Source: JAHDFB01 sp965658745
Lineage (GTDB): Bacteria > Bacteroidota > Bacteroidia > Chitinophagales > Saprospiraceae
Assembly (NCBI GenBank): GCA_965658745.1
Contig: CBFHTK010000001.1
Span: forward strand, 186,001 to 250,000
Length of the DNA: 64,000 nucleotides
Reading direction: 5' to 3'
Made by a program: the position numbers and the translations under genes
The notes under the pieces: generated by a model
Databases searched by the model: none
What the model was told of the DNA's origin: nothing
What the model saw: the letters and a program-made list of their open reading frames with translations, nothing else
In this document: positions 1-8,627 of the stretch, in pieces
How positions within the stretch are numbered: position 1 is the stretch's first letter
Layout: the number at the start of each line of letters is the position of its first letter

Positions 1-2
1 TT

Positions 3-1868
3 GGATTGTACCAAACAAAAGACAAAGGAGTCACTTATCAAAAGATATTTACCTTTCTTACCAGTGATCGCAGAAATCTTTCACTCTCTATTACCAAGAA
101 TACTCCAAGTGATACTTCTGAAATCTATGTTTTGGAACAGCTTTCTGCTTCAACAAGTAGATTACATAAAATGGATGCTAATCAAGAAAAACTAGAGCTA
201 ATTGAACCGTTTAGCCCTGTTTCGTATAATCAAGGTGAAGGAAATTTGGTTACCGTAAAATCGGATTCAACTACTATCTTCTACGCTCTGAGTAGAGGGG
301 ATGCTGCTAAATTACACGTATCAACAGATCAAGGTGAAACTTGGATTGAAAAGTCAACATTACCTACAAGCCCTTGGGGTGTTGGCCTTTTTGTCAGCGC
401 AGAAAATCCAGATTATCTGATGTATGGGGATATCGAATGCTATCGATCATTTGACGGCGGAGGAACGTGGGAAATGATAAACGGCTGGGGTGAGTACTAC
501 GGTGATGTCATAAATAAATTGCACGCCGATATGATGTACTTCAGTGACTACAAAGATGTTGACACTGATCAATACTTTATGCTAATCAGTAATCATGGTG
601 GAATCTCTATTATGGAAACCTACGATCAAGAGCCCAAAAACATCGCACTTACAGGCCTAAATGTTTCACAATACTACAGTGTAAGGACTCATCCGAGCGA
701 TGAAAAGTACATCTATGCTGGTTCGCAGGATCAAGGTTTCCAGCGAGGGCAAGACAAAAAAGGAGAGATACTTGATCTCGGTCAAGCGATTTCTGGAGAC
801 TATGGACATATTGTTTTCACAACGGACGACAAGCTATGGACAGTATATCCTGGTGGCTGGGTAAGCTTTTGGCCAAACCCCACCAATCAAGGAATAGCGA
901 TGAGCTACGATCTAGAGAGCACACATGAATCAGTCTGGATTCCACCTTTAGCAAACATCCCAAATTCTCCAATAGATGAAATCTATATGGCGGGAGGTAA
1001 TATAAATGGAGGCCCTGGTTCTTATTTAATAAAACTAAACGCCCTTGATCAAATTTATACAAGCCAGATTGATTTTGATTTTAGAAGCGCAAGTAACGGA
1101 ACCGTCTCTGCAATAAGCATTGCAGACGAGTACGAAGAGAAGATGTATGTGGCAACTGACAATGGTAGGTTTTTCTACTCTAAAGACTTCGGGGAAACTT
1201 GGACAAAAAGTGCCAACGTGAACGGTGGTCATTACTTATATGGTTCTGTAATCATCCCTTCAAAATTGAATGAAGAAAAGATTTATACGGCAGGAAATGG
1301 TTACAACGGTGTTCCCGTGATGAGATCAATTGATGGAGGAGAATCTTTTGAACCATTTGGTAACGGACTTCCGAACACAACTGTACTCGGAATGGTTATG
1401 AATTCGGACGAAAGTCTACTTTTTGCAGCTACAACATCAGGACCATATGTTTGTGTTGTCGGGAATAAAGAATGGCACTCGATGATGGGTGAGGCAGCAC
1501 CAGATGTAACATTTTGGTCTGTTGAACTAGTCAATAATGATAATACAGTGCGTTTTGGAACGTACGGAAGAGGAATTTGGGACTTCGAGATTTCTGAATT
1601 TGTTGGTTTGGAAGAAACAAATTTCAGTCAAAAGGATTCGAAATTATTGGTATATCCTAATCCAGTAACAGAATACTTAACTATAGAATGGAATGAGCGA
1701 TCGATCCAAGACGCTTCGATTTTTGAATCAAATGGGCGATTTGTTAAGTCTTTGGACGTTCAGTCCCCTACTCAATCATATTCTTTGAGCGATTTGACCA
1801 CCGGAACGTACTTCTTAAGATACAATCAAAACGGGGTAATTGGCTCTAAAACGATCATTAAACTTTAA
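3..1868 (+). CDS. BNR/sortilin-like beta-propeller protein with T9SS sorting domain (5' partial)
   Basis: The reading frame is open to the left edge of the window, so the true start and signal peptide lie outside. About 620 residues are visible. At least four Asp-box (BNR) motifs are seen: STDQGETW, RSFDGGGTW, YSKDFGETW and RSIDGGESF. These mark a multi-bladed beta-propeller of the kind found in sialidase-like and VPS10/sortilin-like exoproteins. The last 75 residues or so form a type IX secretion sorting domain with the motif VYPNPVTEYL and an ending GTYFLRYNQNG...KTIIKL. The protein is therefore probably exported and then anchored on the cell surface or released. No catalytic residues can be assigned. 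The domain calls are sure; the substrate is unknown. Confidence 0.85.
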   Translation, partial: GLYQTKDKGVTYQKIFTFLTSDRRNLSLSITKNTPSDTSEIYVLEQLSASTSRLHKMDANQEKLELIEPFSPVSYNQGEGNLVTVKSDSTTIFYALSRGDAAKLHVSTDQGETWIEKSTLPTSPWGVGLFVSAENPDYLMYGDIECYRSFDGGGTWEMINGWGEYYGDVINKLHADMMYFSDYKDVDTDQYFMLISNHGGISIMETYDQEPKNIALTGLNVSQYYSVRTHPSDEKYIYAGSQDQGFQRGQDKKGEILDLGQAISGDYGHIVFTTDDKLWTVYPGGWVSFWPNPTNQGIAMSYDLESTHESVWIPPLANIPNSPIDEIYMAGGNINGGPGSYLIKLNALDQIYTSQIDFDFRSASNGTVSAISIADEYEEKMYVATDNGRFFYSKDFGETWTKSANVNGGHYLYGSVIIPSKLNEEKIYTAGNGYNGVPVMRSIDGGESFEPFGNGLPNTTVLGMVMNSDESLLFAATTSGPYVCVVGNKEWHSMMGEAAPDVTFWSVELVNNDNTVRFGTYGRGIWDFEISEFVGLEETNFSQKDSKLLVYPNPVTEYLTIEWNERSIQDASIFESNGRFVKSLDVQSPTQSYSLSDLTTGTYFLRYNQNGVIGSKTIIKL

Positions 1869-1905
1869 CAATACTTTTTATAACAAGATTAAATAAAATA
1901 TCAGA

Positions 1906-2436
1906 ATGGCAATAGAAACTTTAGGAATCGGATCACGAGTAAAACACGCTGCCTTTGGTGACGGCGTTATTTTTGCAGTAGATGTCGCAGCCTATAGAGT
2001 TAGCTTTATGAAATATGGCGTAAAATTAGTTGGACGTGACTATGCTTCATGGGAGATTATTGAAGCAATTCCATATGAAGCAGTACAAAGCTTTACAGAA
2101 GCGGAGAAATCTTTAGCTAAGATACTTAGGTTCTGGGGCGGTATACAAGAAACTGTTGAATTGGGCGATCGCTGGGACGGTGGGATGCTCATATTGAAAC
2201 CTGGTGATGAAGACTTAAAGTCAAAAGAATTACCCATCGATACGTTCTTCCATAAAATTGTTATGGTACGCGATCGAATAAGAGTTATGGAGCAAAGAAT
2301 AAACTCTAGTAAATTGACGGACGAAGAGAAAGTCAATCTGCAGCAATATATTACAAGAATTTACGGATCGTTGACTACTTTCAACGTTCTTTTCAAGCAT
2401 AAGGACGATCATTTTAAAGGGGATCGAAACAAATAG
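1906..2436 (+). CDS. conserved hypothetical protein with N-terminal Tudor/DUF3553-like barrel
   Basis: A 176-residue soluble protein with no signal peptide or membrane segment. The N-terminus carries RVKHAAFGDGVI, which resembles the small beta-barrel seen in DUF3553 proteins and at the C-terminus of UvrD/PcrA helicases (pattern R-V-x-H-x-x-F-G-x-G-x-V). The remainder, about residues 60-176, is mostly helical and charged, and I do not recognise it. The ATG at 1906 is 37 nt downstream of the preceding stop. By analogy with the helicase domain the barrel might bind RNA polymerase or nucleic acid, but that is inference only. The neighbours do not suggest a pathway. Confidence 0.7.
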   Translation: MAIETLGIGSRVKHAAFGDGVIFAVDVAAYRVSFMKYGVKLVGRDYASWEIIEAIPYEAVQSFTEAEKSLAKILRFWGGIQETVELGDRWDGGMLILKPGDEDLKSKELPIDTFFHKIVMVRDRIRVMEQRINSSKLTDEEKVNLQQYITRIYGSLTTFNVLFKHKDDHFKGDRNK

Positions 2437-2502
2437 TAGTGTTATTGATGTTAGATAAAAGACTTGAACAATAATTCACTTTCCAATTTAGAATTTCATT
2501 AA

Positions 2503-3804
2503 ATGAAACAGATTCTCGCATTCTTATTCCTTGCTTCTATCCTGTTTACTAGTTGCATCGACATTCCTAACACCTATGATCAATTACCACCTGGAATTTG
2601 GAGGGGAAGACTACTACTGGAGAATCAGAACTTTACTCCGGAAGCTGGAGACGAAGAGGTTATCACGATGATTTCAGACCTGAATGATTCAGAGATACCT
2701 TTCAACTTTGAGGTGTCCTATGATGAAAATAATGAAATGGGTGTTACCTTTATTAATGGTATAGAGAGAATTCCTGTATCAAAAATTGATTACGGCAAAA
2801 ATATAAGAACAGCAAAAGATACATTACGAATACATTTTCCTGAATTTGATTCTTACTTACGAGCATCGTATGAGGACAATTCAATGGAAGGGAAATTTGT
2901 GATTAATAGTCTTAAAAATTACTTTATCCCATTTAAAGCTGAATTTGGCCAAGCCCATAGATTTACTACTTTAATGAAGAATCCAATCACTGACCTGACG
3001 GGATTATGGGAGTGTACATTTGAAGAAGGAACTGAAGATGAGTTCAAAGCAGTTGGAGAGTTTAAGCAGAACGGGAACGAATTGAGAGGAACTTTTCGCA
3101 CGGAAACCGGAGACTACCGTTTCCTTGAAGGAACGATTCAAGACAACAAAGCCTATCTTTCTGTCTTCGATGGTACGCATGCATTTCTATTCACGATGAA
3201 GATTCTTGATCAAGATGAAATGATCGGATCATTTCGCAGTGGCAAAACATACCAAGCTTCATGGAGTGCGAAAAGAAACCCCAAAGCCACTTTGGCAAAG
3301 GCATCCGAGCTTACATATGTTGTTGAAGATAGTCCCCCTATCGCCTTCAACTATCCTAATAGAACTGGGAAAATGGTGAACCTCGAAAATCCAATTTTCC
3401 AGGATAAGATAAAAGTCATTTCAATAATGGGTACATGGTGCCCAAATTGTAAAGACGAAATGAATTACTTAAAATCAATTCAAGATAAGTTCGAAGATGT
3501 ACAAGTTGTTGCTATTGCTTACGAACGATATCGAGAGCAAGAGAAAGCCTTAGAATCACTTGATCGATATTCAAAAGTAATGGAACTAAACTTTCCAATG
3601 CTACATGGTGGCATGTCTAGTAAAAGTGAAGCTTCAACAGCATGGCCGCAATTAAATGAAATAATCTCTTTCCCTACCCTATTAGTATTGGACAAGGAAA
3701 ATGAGGTGAAGTATGTTCACACTGGGTTCAATGGTCCTGCTACCAGTAAGTATAAGGAATTTGTTGATGAGTTTGAAGCTGAGATTAACAAGATAAGAGA
3801 GTAA
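2503..3804 (+). CDS. TlpA-like thioredoxin-fold lipoprotein
   Basis: A 433-residue lipoprotein. The hydrophobic N-terminus ends in a lipobox (SILFTSC, lipidated Cys about residue 18). Residues 20-275 form two beta-rich segments, each opening with a similar motif (GIWRGRL near 31 and GLWECTF near 166). They are followed by a thioredoxin domain with the redox motif GTWCPNCK (Cys313 and Cys316). TlpA/ResA-family proteins reduce or exchange disulfides in the periplasm. In Bacteroidota many are lipid-anchored with an N-terminal extension such as this one. The gene is followed 31 nt later by an SDR gene on the same strand and may be co-transcribed with it. The exact substrate is not deducible. Confidence 0.85.
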   Translation: MKQILAFLFLASILFTSCIDIPNTYDQLPPGIWRGRLLLENQNFTPEAGDEEVITMISDLNDSEIPFNFEVSYDENNEMGVTFINGIERIPVSKIDYGKNIRTAKDTLRIHFPEFDSYLRASYEDNSMEGKFVINSLKNYFIPFKAEFGQAHRFTTLMKNPITDLTGLWECTFEEGTEDEFKAVGEFKQNGNELRGTFRTETGDYRFLEGTIQDNKAYLSVFDGTHAFLFTMKILDQDEMIGSFRSGKTYQASWSAKRNPKATLAKASELTYVVEDSPPIAFNYPNRTGKMVNLENPIFQDKIKVISIMGTWCPNCKDEMNYLKSIQDKFEDVQVVAIAYERYREQEKALESLDRYSKVMELNFPMLHGGMSSKSEASTAWPQLNEIISFPTLLVLDKENEVKYVHTGFNGPATSKYKEFVDEFEAEINKIRE

Positions 3805-3835
3805 CCGACGTTATTGAGATATAAATACATTTTAG

Positions 3836-4651
3836 ATGAAAAAGTATGAGAAAATCGCTTTTATTACTGGAGCTAGTTCAGGGATAGGTAAGGCAACTGC
3901 AAAGGAATTTGCAAAATTGGGATACAACATCGTCATTACAGGTAGAAGAAAGTCTCGACTCCTTGAAGTTAAAGAAAAACTGACTTATAAGTATGGTGTT
4001 AATGTCAAGGTCTTGGCTTTTGACATCTCTGATTCAGATGCGACACAAAAAGCTTTCAACAGCCTCCCAAAAGAATGGAAAAACAAAATCCATGTCCTTG
4101 TCAATAATGCAGGAGGCGCCAAAGGTTTAGATCCTTTCCATGAAGGAAAACTAAATCACTGGGAAACGATGATTGATGCTAATGTAAAAGGTCTTTTGTA
4201 CATTTCTAGATTTATTACACCAGGCATGGTGAAGCGTAAATCAGGACATATTATCAATGTCTGCTCAACTGCTGGTCATGAGGTTTATCCAAAAGGACAT
4301 GTCTATTGTGCAACAAAACATGCTGTAAAGGCTTTAACTCAAGGCATGAGACAGGATTTACATACTCATGGAATACGTGTGTCTGAAGTAAGCCCTGGAC
4401 ATGTAGAAGAAACTGAATTTGCCCTCAATAGATTTGACGGAGATAAGACTAAATCCAAGATCTACGAAGATTTCAATCCTTTGACTAGTAAGGATGTTGC
4501 TAAAACTATCGTTTATATTGCACAGCAACCAAAGCATGTCAATATTCAAGAAATAATTATGATGGGAACTCAGCAAGCCTCAAGTACAATTATTGACAGA
4601 AGCGGCAGAAAGTACGATTCCAACAAAAAATCTAGCTCCAAACAATCCTAA
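3836..4651 (+). CDS. short-chain dehydrogenase/reductase (SDR)
   Basis: A 271-residue classical SDR. The nucleotide-binding motif TGASSGIG lies at residues 11-18 and NNAGG near residue 90. The catalytic tetrad is complete: Asn116, Ser144 and the YxxxK pair Tyr157/Lys161. Basic residues after the second strand (TGRRKSR) favour NADP(H). The overall pattern is close to the YdfG group, which oxidises short 3-hydroxy acids or L-allo-threonine/serine, but substrate cannot be fixed from sequence. The last 20 residues or so are rich in Ser and Lys and probably disordered. The gene lies 31 nt downstream of the TlpA-like lipoprotein. Confidence 0.85.
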   Translation: MKKYEKIAFITGASSGIGKATAKEFAKLGYNIVITGRRKSRLLEVKEKLTYKYGVNVKVLAFDISDSDATQKAFNSLPKEWKNKIHVLVNNAGGAKGLDPFHEGKLNHWETMIDANVKGLLYISRFITPGMVKRKSGHIINVCSTAGHEVYPKGHVYCATKHAVKALTQGMRQDLHTHGIRVSEVSPGHVEETEFALNRFDGDKTKSKIYEDFNPLTSKDVAKTIVYIAQQPKHVNIQEIIMMGTQQASSTIIDRSGRKYDSNKKSSSKQS

Positions 4652-4792
4652 TAATTTCTCAATATTAAGGCCTGTGGAACCCGAATCGATTTTGACCCTT
4701 GAGGTGCCTCAGTTAATCAGTGTATAGTGACCTTTGGTTATTTGAAAGTTTGTTCAGCTTGGAATTGATAAGCATGACTGTAGAATGAGCAA

Positions 4793-4824
4793 TTTGCTCA
4801 CTAGTACTTTATCTTTTACCTTTG
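4793..4824 (+). promoter_or_regulatory. Bacteroidota-type promoter
   Basis: TTTG at 4793-4796, a 20-nt spacer, then TACCTTTG at 4817-4824. This fits the phylum's TTTG - about 19-21 nt - TAnnTTTG consensus. Initiation would fall near 4828-4831, just before the ATG at 4839. That argues against an in-frame upstream ATG at 4785, which would sit inside or before the promoter. Confidence 0.7.
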
Positions 4825-4838
4825 TAGTGAAAAACTAT

Positions 4839-6527
4839 ATGGCTTCCATTTCGCATTCGCCTTCAAGAGCCCAGATTTCTAGACATTCCATAGAACGTTT
4901 GCATATTGCCATGAGGCACCTATTTATGAGAGGCACTTATAAGCCACTCGGAATGTCAGGTGAAACGATGATCGAAGCTCTTTTAGATCTATCTCCAGAA
5001 ATATATGGGACAATAAGTGATCGAGAGCGAGTCGAACTAAATGGTTTATTGTACATCTTTCAAAGACTACCTCAAGGAATAGAGCAAAGTCGCTACGTGA
5101 AGCTAATTACAAAAGAAGGCTTCGAATCATCTAGTTTTGAAATTCTTATTCCTAGTAAAAGACGGAGAAACTGCTATAAGATTGATGAAGAACAGATGTT
5201 CATCGAGATGACTAGAGGCTTAAGCGACATCTATGATGTTCTTACCCACTTGACCTTTCTATATATAGAAGCGGAAAAAATTCGAGAGAACGCTCTAGAC
5301 GGGAAAAACAGAAAGACGAAACCGTGGATCATGCTTGAACAAATTGTTCTAAAAATCTCTTCCAAACAGAAATTCAATAAAGAAGTTGGATTCACCTACC
5401 TATCTAGTATCCTAGGACGAACTTTTGAAGACATCGAGGAGATCTATGATCGCTTTGAAAAAGCAGACAAAGTCAGTAATCTTTTTGAAATTATCTATTG
5501 GATGGGTAAAAGGAGCATTGAGGAACATCTTGAACAAAATGATAGAGAAATCAACTTCTCTTCTGCTCTCCGCGAAACACTCGGACATCACGTTTACGGA
5601 ACGAAATGGGCTCAACAGATAAAGAAAAGCTTGATAGACGATCAATTATTTGATAAACCGATTCATGTTATTTCAAGTAACATGCATAGTGTTATGAACT
5701 GCCTATATGCACAGAAAGCACTATCCAAATCATTCCCTGATAAAACGATCGAGGAATTAGCTGAAGTATTGAGCAAGAGCACCTCCAAAAAGCTACGAGA
5801 CACGGTTAGAAGATACGCTTTAAAGAACGGCATGAAAGAGATTCATGATCCATCAGGTACTAATATATCCGTGCAGATATTTAATTTAGAAAAGCTTAAT
5901 CTCAAGGAAATTCCCTTCTTAGTAAGAAATGAAAAGACTGTTAAGAAGTCAGATATTATCGTCGTTATGGATTATGCCTTTGGACAACAGGCCTTTGAAA
6001 CCATGGATGAGTTGCTAAAGCCATATGATGGAGATAAAGAGAAAACACCTTGGGATGTCAAGAGTGTAAGTATCATGGGTAAAGCAGGAATTCTCACTGG
6101 AGCAAAAGGCGATGTCATGATACCAAATGCTCATATTTTCGAAGGAAGTGCCGACAATTATCCATTTGAAAACAAACTGACAAGCTCAGACTTTGAATCG
6201 TATGGCGTTTTTGATGTTTTCTCAGGTCCGATGATTACTGTTCTTGGTACTAGTCTTCAGAACAAAGACATTCTAAGATACTTTATGAAATCAAGCTGGG
6301 GTGCCATCGGCTTAGAAATGGAGGGTGCGCACTATCAAAAAGCTATTCAAGCAGCGGCAAACATCAGGCATTCAGTAGATTCCAACATTGAAATTAGATA
6401 CGCATATTATGCTTCTGATAACCCCTTAGAATCAGGCGCCACACTTGCATCAGGTAGTTTAGGTCTTGATGGTGTAAGCCCTACATATGCTATTACAAAA
6501 GAAATTCTAAAGGGAATCCTCTCATAA
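4839..6527 (+). CDS. DUF6909-like conserved protein
   Basis: A soluble protein of 562 residues from the ATG at 4839. An upstream in-frame ATG at 4785 overlaps a good promoter, so I prefer 4839 (start MASISHSPSRAQ). Conserved-looking blocks include RHLFMRGTYKPLG near the N-terminus and a C-terminal part with GKAGILTGAKGDVMIP, FEGSADNYPF and AIGLEMEGAHY. The last block resembles a nucleoside-phosphorylase-like fold, where an EMEG motif contacts ribose; this resemblance is my inference. From memory I place it in DUF6909, a family largely confined to Bacteroidota, but I cannot search to confirm. Function unknown. It is convergent with the next gene with a 9-nt gap. Confidence 0.65.
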   Translation: MASISHSPSRAQISRHSIERLHIAMRHLFMRGTYKPLGMSGETMIEALLDLSPEIYGTISDRERVELNGLLYIFQRLPQGIEQSRYVKLITKEGFESSSFEILIPSKRRRNCYKIDEEQMFIEMTRGLSDIYDVLTHLTFLYIEAEKIRENALDGKNRKTKPWIMLEQIVLKISSKQKFNKEVGFTYLSSILGRTFEDIEEIYDRFEKADKVSNLFEIIYWMGKRSIEEHLEQNDREINFSSALRETLGHHVYGTKWAQQIKKSLIDDQLFDKPIHVISSNMHSVMNCLYAQKALSKSFPDKTIEELAEVLSKSTSKKLRDTVRRYALKNGMKEIHDPSGTNISVQIFNLEKLNLKEIPFLVRNEKTVKKSDIIVVMDYAFGQQAFETMDELLKPYDGDKEKTPWDVKSVSIMGKAGILTGAKGDVMIPNAHIFEGSADNYPFENKLTSSDFESYGVFDVFSGPMITVLGTSLQNKDILRYFMKSSWGAIGLEMEGAHYQKAIQAAANIRHSVDSNIEIRYAYYASDNPLESGATLASGSLGLDGVSPTYAITKEILKGILS

Positions 6528-6535
6528 CTAGGTTA

Positions 6536-7843
6536 TTACCGAATTCGATATTTTAGTTGGATACCAAACTGATCTAGATTTCTAAGATAGTCGGAATTGT
6601 AGCCATGAGCACCTGTCAGATCGAATCTAGCTCTCATCCCCACCTGGAATAAAGAACTTACGTTGTAGTTGATCTCTTGCGAAAGATTCAATTGATAATT
6701 AAATACTTGATCTTCGTACACCTCATTTGAAAAGAATTCATTACCGGTATCGAATCTCTTACTTACCGCAAAATTATTTTCGATCCCTAATCCAACTTGA
6801 AGGCGGTTCATTCTATAACCAAAGAGTAGAGGTATCCCGACATAGCCTACATATACTAGTGAACCAATCGATCGTCGTTCAGCATTAATATCACCTACAT
6901 TTGTAGGTAACGTCTCTTCATTGGTGGTATCACCAAGAGTAGCATCTGCGAATTCTCTATCTGAATTACCAAACAAACTGAATGATGAGAATCTCACCCT
7001 TTGATAACTCAAACCTGTTGTCATACTCCATGGACTCTGAGTTGATCCAATTTCTGACAATAGACTTAATCGAAGTGAGAGTTGATCAAAATCGGATAAA
7101 TAACTTGTTTCAGCGGCAACAAATGATTGTACTCTTCTCTCTGCAATCGGTTTTTCCAAAGTGCTAAATATGATTGGCTCTGAATTAGTTTCATCGATTT
7201 CCAATGTCGTAATAGACGGCAAGCCAGTTGCTTCATGTTGCTGCCAAGCAAAATCACTCTTCCTTTTATTCTCACCAACCTTAGGGAAAGTACGACCTAC
7301 TTCAGAAATATCTCTTGTAGGCTCAACGTCAAGAACAAGCGTTTCATCAGTTCCAAAAACAATTGTAGGATCATCTTTCTGCTGAATGCTTGCAATAGCA
7401 ACATTACTAGACTCAATTTTAGACCCTCCTTCATTAAAACTTTCAGACTCCTGCTCTGTCTCAATTATCTGTAAATTATTTGACTGCTGTGATTCGTTGC
7501 TAAATCCAGTTTCTCTCGCTTCAACATCTCCAATAGGTGTTACTAAATCTACTTTAGATGCATCTCTAGACTTTGTTAATGCCACATCGCTATTTTCCTT
7601 CAAATCAACTCCTTGCTGGCTACCTATAGCTGTCTGTGCAATAATGGGTGCAACATTTACGATCACCTTGTCATCGCCACTATCAAAAAAAGAACTGTAT
7701 ACAGCAGCAGATCCTAAAATTAGCAGGAGTAAAATGCCAATATATTTCCACCAAGCAATCAGCTTCTTTTCAGGCTTCTCTTTGTCCAAGCGTTCTAGCA
7801 TTAGTCCCCATGCCTTATCCTCAAATTCCTTATTATCCAACAT
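6536..7843 (-). CDS. single-pass membrane protein with C-terminal beta-barrel-like domain, sigma-factor partner
   Basis: A 435-residue protein with an unusual layout. It has a short charged N-terminal segment, one transmembrane helix (about residues 33-51, WKYIGILLLLILGSAAVYS), a long low-complexity linker rich in Ser, Thr and Glu to about residue 240, and a C-terminal region of alternating beta strands that looks like an outer-membrane beta-barrel (for example YVGYVGIPLLFGYRMNRLQVG, ending FGIQLKYRIR). The start overlaps the end of the ECF sigma gene by 11 nt, so the two are translationally coupled. By position it is probably an anti-sigma or signalling partner, perhaps linking the two membranes. 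No known anti-sigma motif is visible. Confidence 0.6.
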   Translation of the reverse strand: MLDNKEFEDKAWGLMLERLDKEKPEKKLIAWWKYIGILLLLILGSAAVYSSFFDSGDDKVIVNVAPIIAQTAIGSQQGVDLKENSDVALTKSRDASKVDLVTPIGDVEARETGFSNESQQSNNLQIIETEQESESFNEGGSKIESSNVAIASIQQKDDPTIVFGTDETLVLDVEPTRDISEVGRTFPKVGENKRKSDFAWQQHEATGLPSITTLEIDETNSEPIIFSTLEKPIAERRVQSFVAAETSYLSDFDQLSLRLSLLSEIGSTQSPWSMTTGLSYQRVRFSSFSLFGNSDREFADATLGDTTNEETLPTNVGDINAERRSIGSLVYVGYVGIPLLFGYRMNRLQVGLGIENNFAVSKRFDTGNEFFSNEVYEDQVFNYQLNLSQEINYNVSSLFQVGMRARFDLTGAHGYNSDYLRNLDQFGIQLKYRIR

Positions 7844-8381
7844 AGCTATATAATTTATGCCCCTTTGTATTCTTGAGCTGTGCTTTTAATTTTTTACGAG
7901 CCTCAAACAGATGCCACTTACTAGTACCATCGGAAAATCCCAGACTCTCTCCTATTTCTTTGTGTGTATATCCTTCAATCGCATACTTAGTGAAAACTCT
8001 AGCAGTCGTTTCAGGCAGGTCATCGACCATGACTAGCAAGTCGGCATAGAACAAGTCCGCTAGAGCTTCTTCCTGTTGACCTTGTTCAGGAACTTCGAAG
8101 CTAGTCTTCTTGAGATATTTATTTTCTTTTCGAAAATAGTCACTGAGCGCATTAAAGGCAGTTCTCCTTATCCATCCTTCAAATGATCCCTTTGACTTAT
8201 ACTGATTAATCCCCTTAAAAACCTTCATAAAGCCGTCATTAATAATCGAAATTAAGCGATCTTCATCTTGGGTGTATCTTAAACATAGTGACTTCACGAC
8301 AGGGAAATATCTTCGATATAAAGCTTCTTGGGCTTTTCTATCATTTGATTTACACCCCGCAATTAAGTCTTTTTCGGTCAT
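7833..8381 (-). CDS. RNA polymerase ECF sigma factor
   Basis: A 182-residue sigma-70 family protein of the ECF class. The region 2 block runs through YRRYFPVVKSLC, DGFMKVFKGI and FEGWIRRTAFNALSDYFRK. Region 4 is TARVFTKYAIEGYTHKEIGESLG followed by SDGTSKWHLFEARKKL, a helix-turn-helix for -35 recognition. There is no other domain. The gene overlaps the downstream membrane protein gene, which suggests that the latter controls its activity at the membrane. The 246 nt upstream (8382-8627) hold no gene and no clear vegetative promoter. Confidence 0.9.
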   Translation of the reverse strand: MTEKDLIAGCKSNDRKAQEALYRRYFPVVKSLCLRYTQDEDRLISIINDGFMKVFKGINQYKSKGSFEGWIRRTAFNALSDYFRKENKYLKKTSFEVPEQGQQEEALADLFYADLLVMVDDLPETTARVFTKYAIEGYTHKEIGESLGFSDGTSKWHLFEARKKLKAQLKNTKGHKLYSYVG

Positions 8382-8627
8382 TTCAAAATGCAGTGTCGGT
8401 TAAGATCGTGGTCATTTACTTTATAGACGCTTAATGAACAACGACGGTTGGTCAAAATAGACTTTTTTTTTAGAATTGATGTTTCGAAGTCCTATCGATT
8501 AATGATTACTGCAGCAGATATAAGCCATTTTCAACAACCAGAGTAAGCTCATAAAATACAAGTCATGTTCTAATCATAGAACTCACTACTGTCACAAAGA
8601 TAAGGTTTCACAAATTGAACTTTAATT

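Noticed and set aside
1..195. A 64-codon frame at the left window edge.
   Set aside because: It overlaps the BNR-repeat protein frame, which has clear domains; this is a shadow frame.
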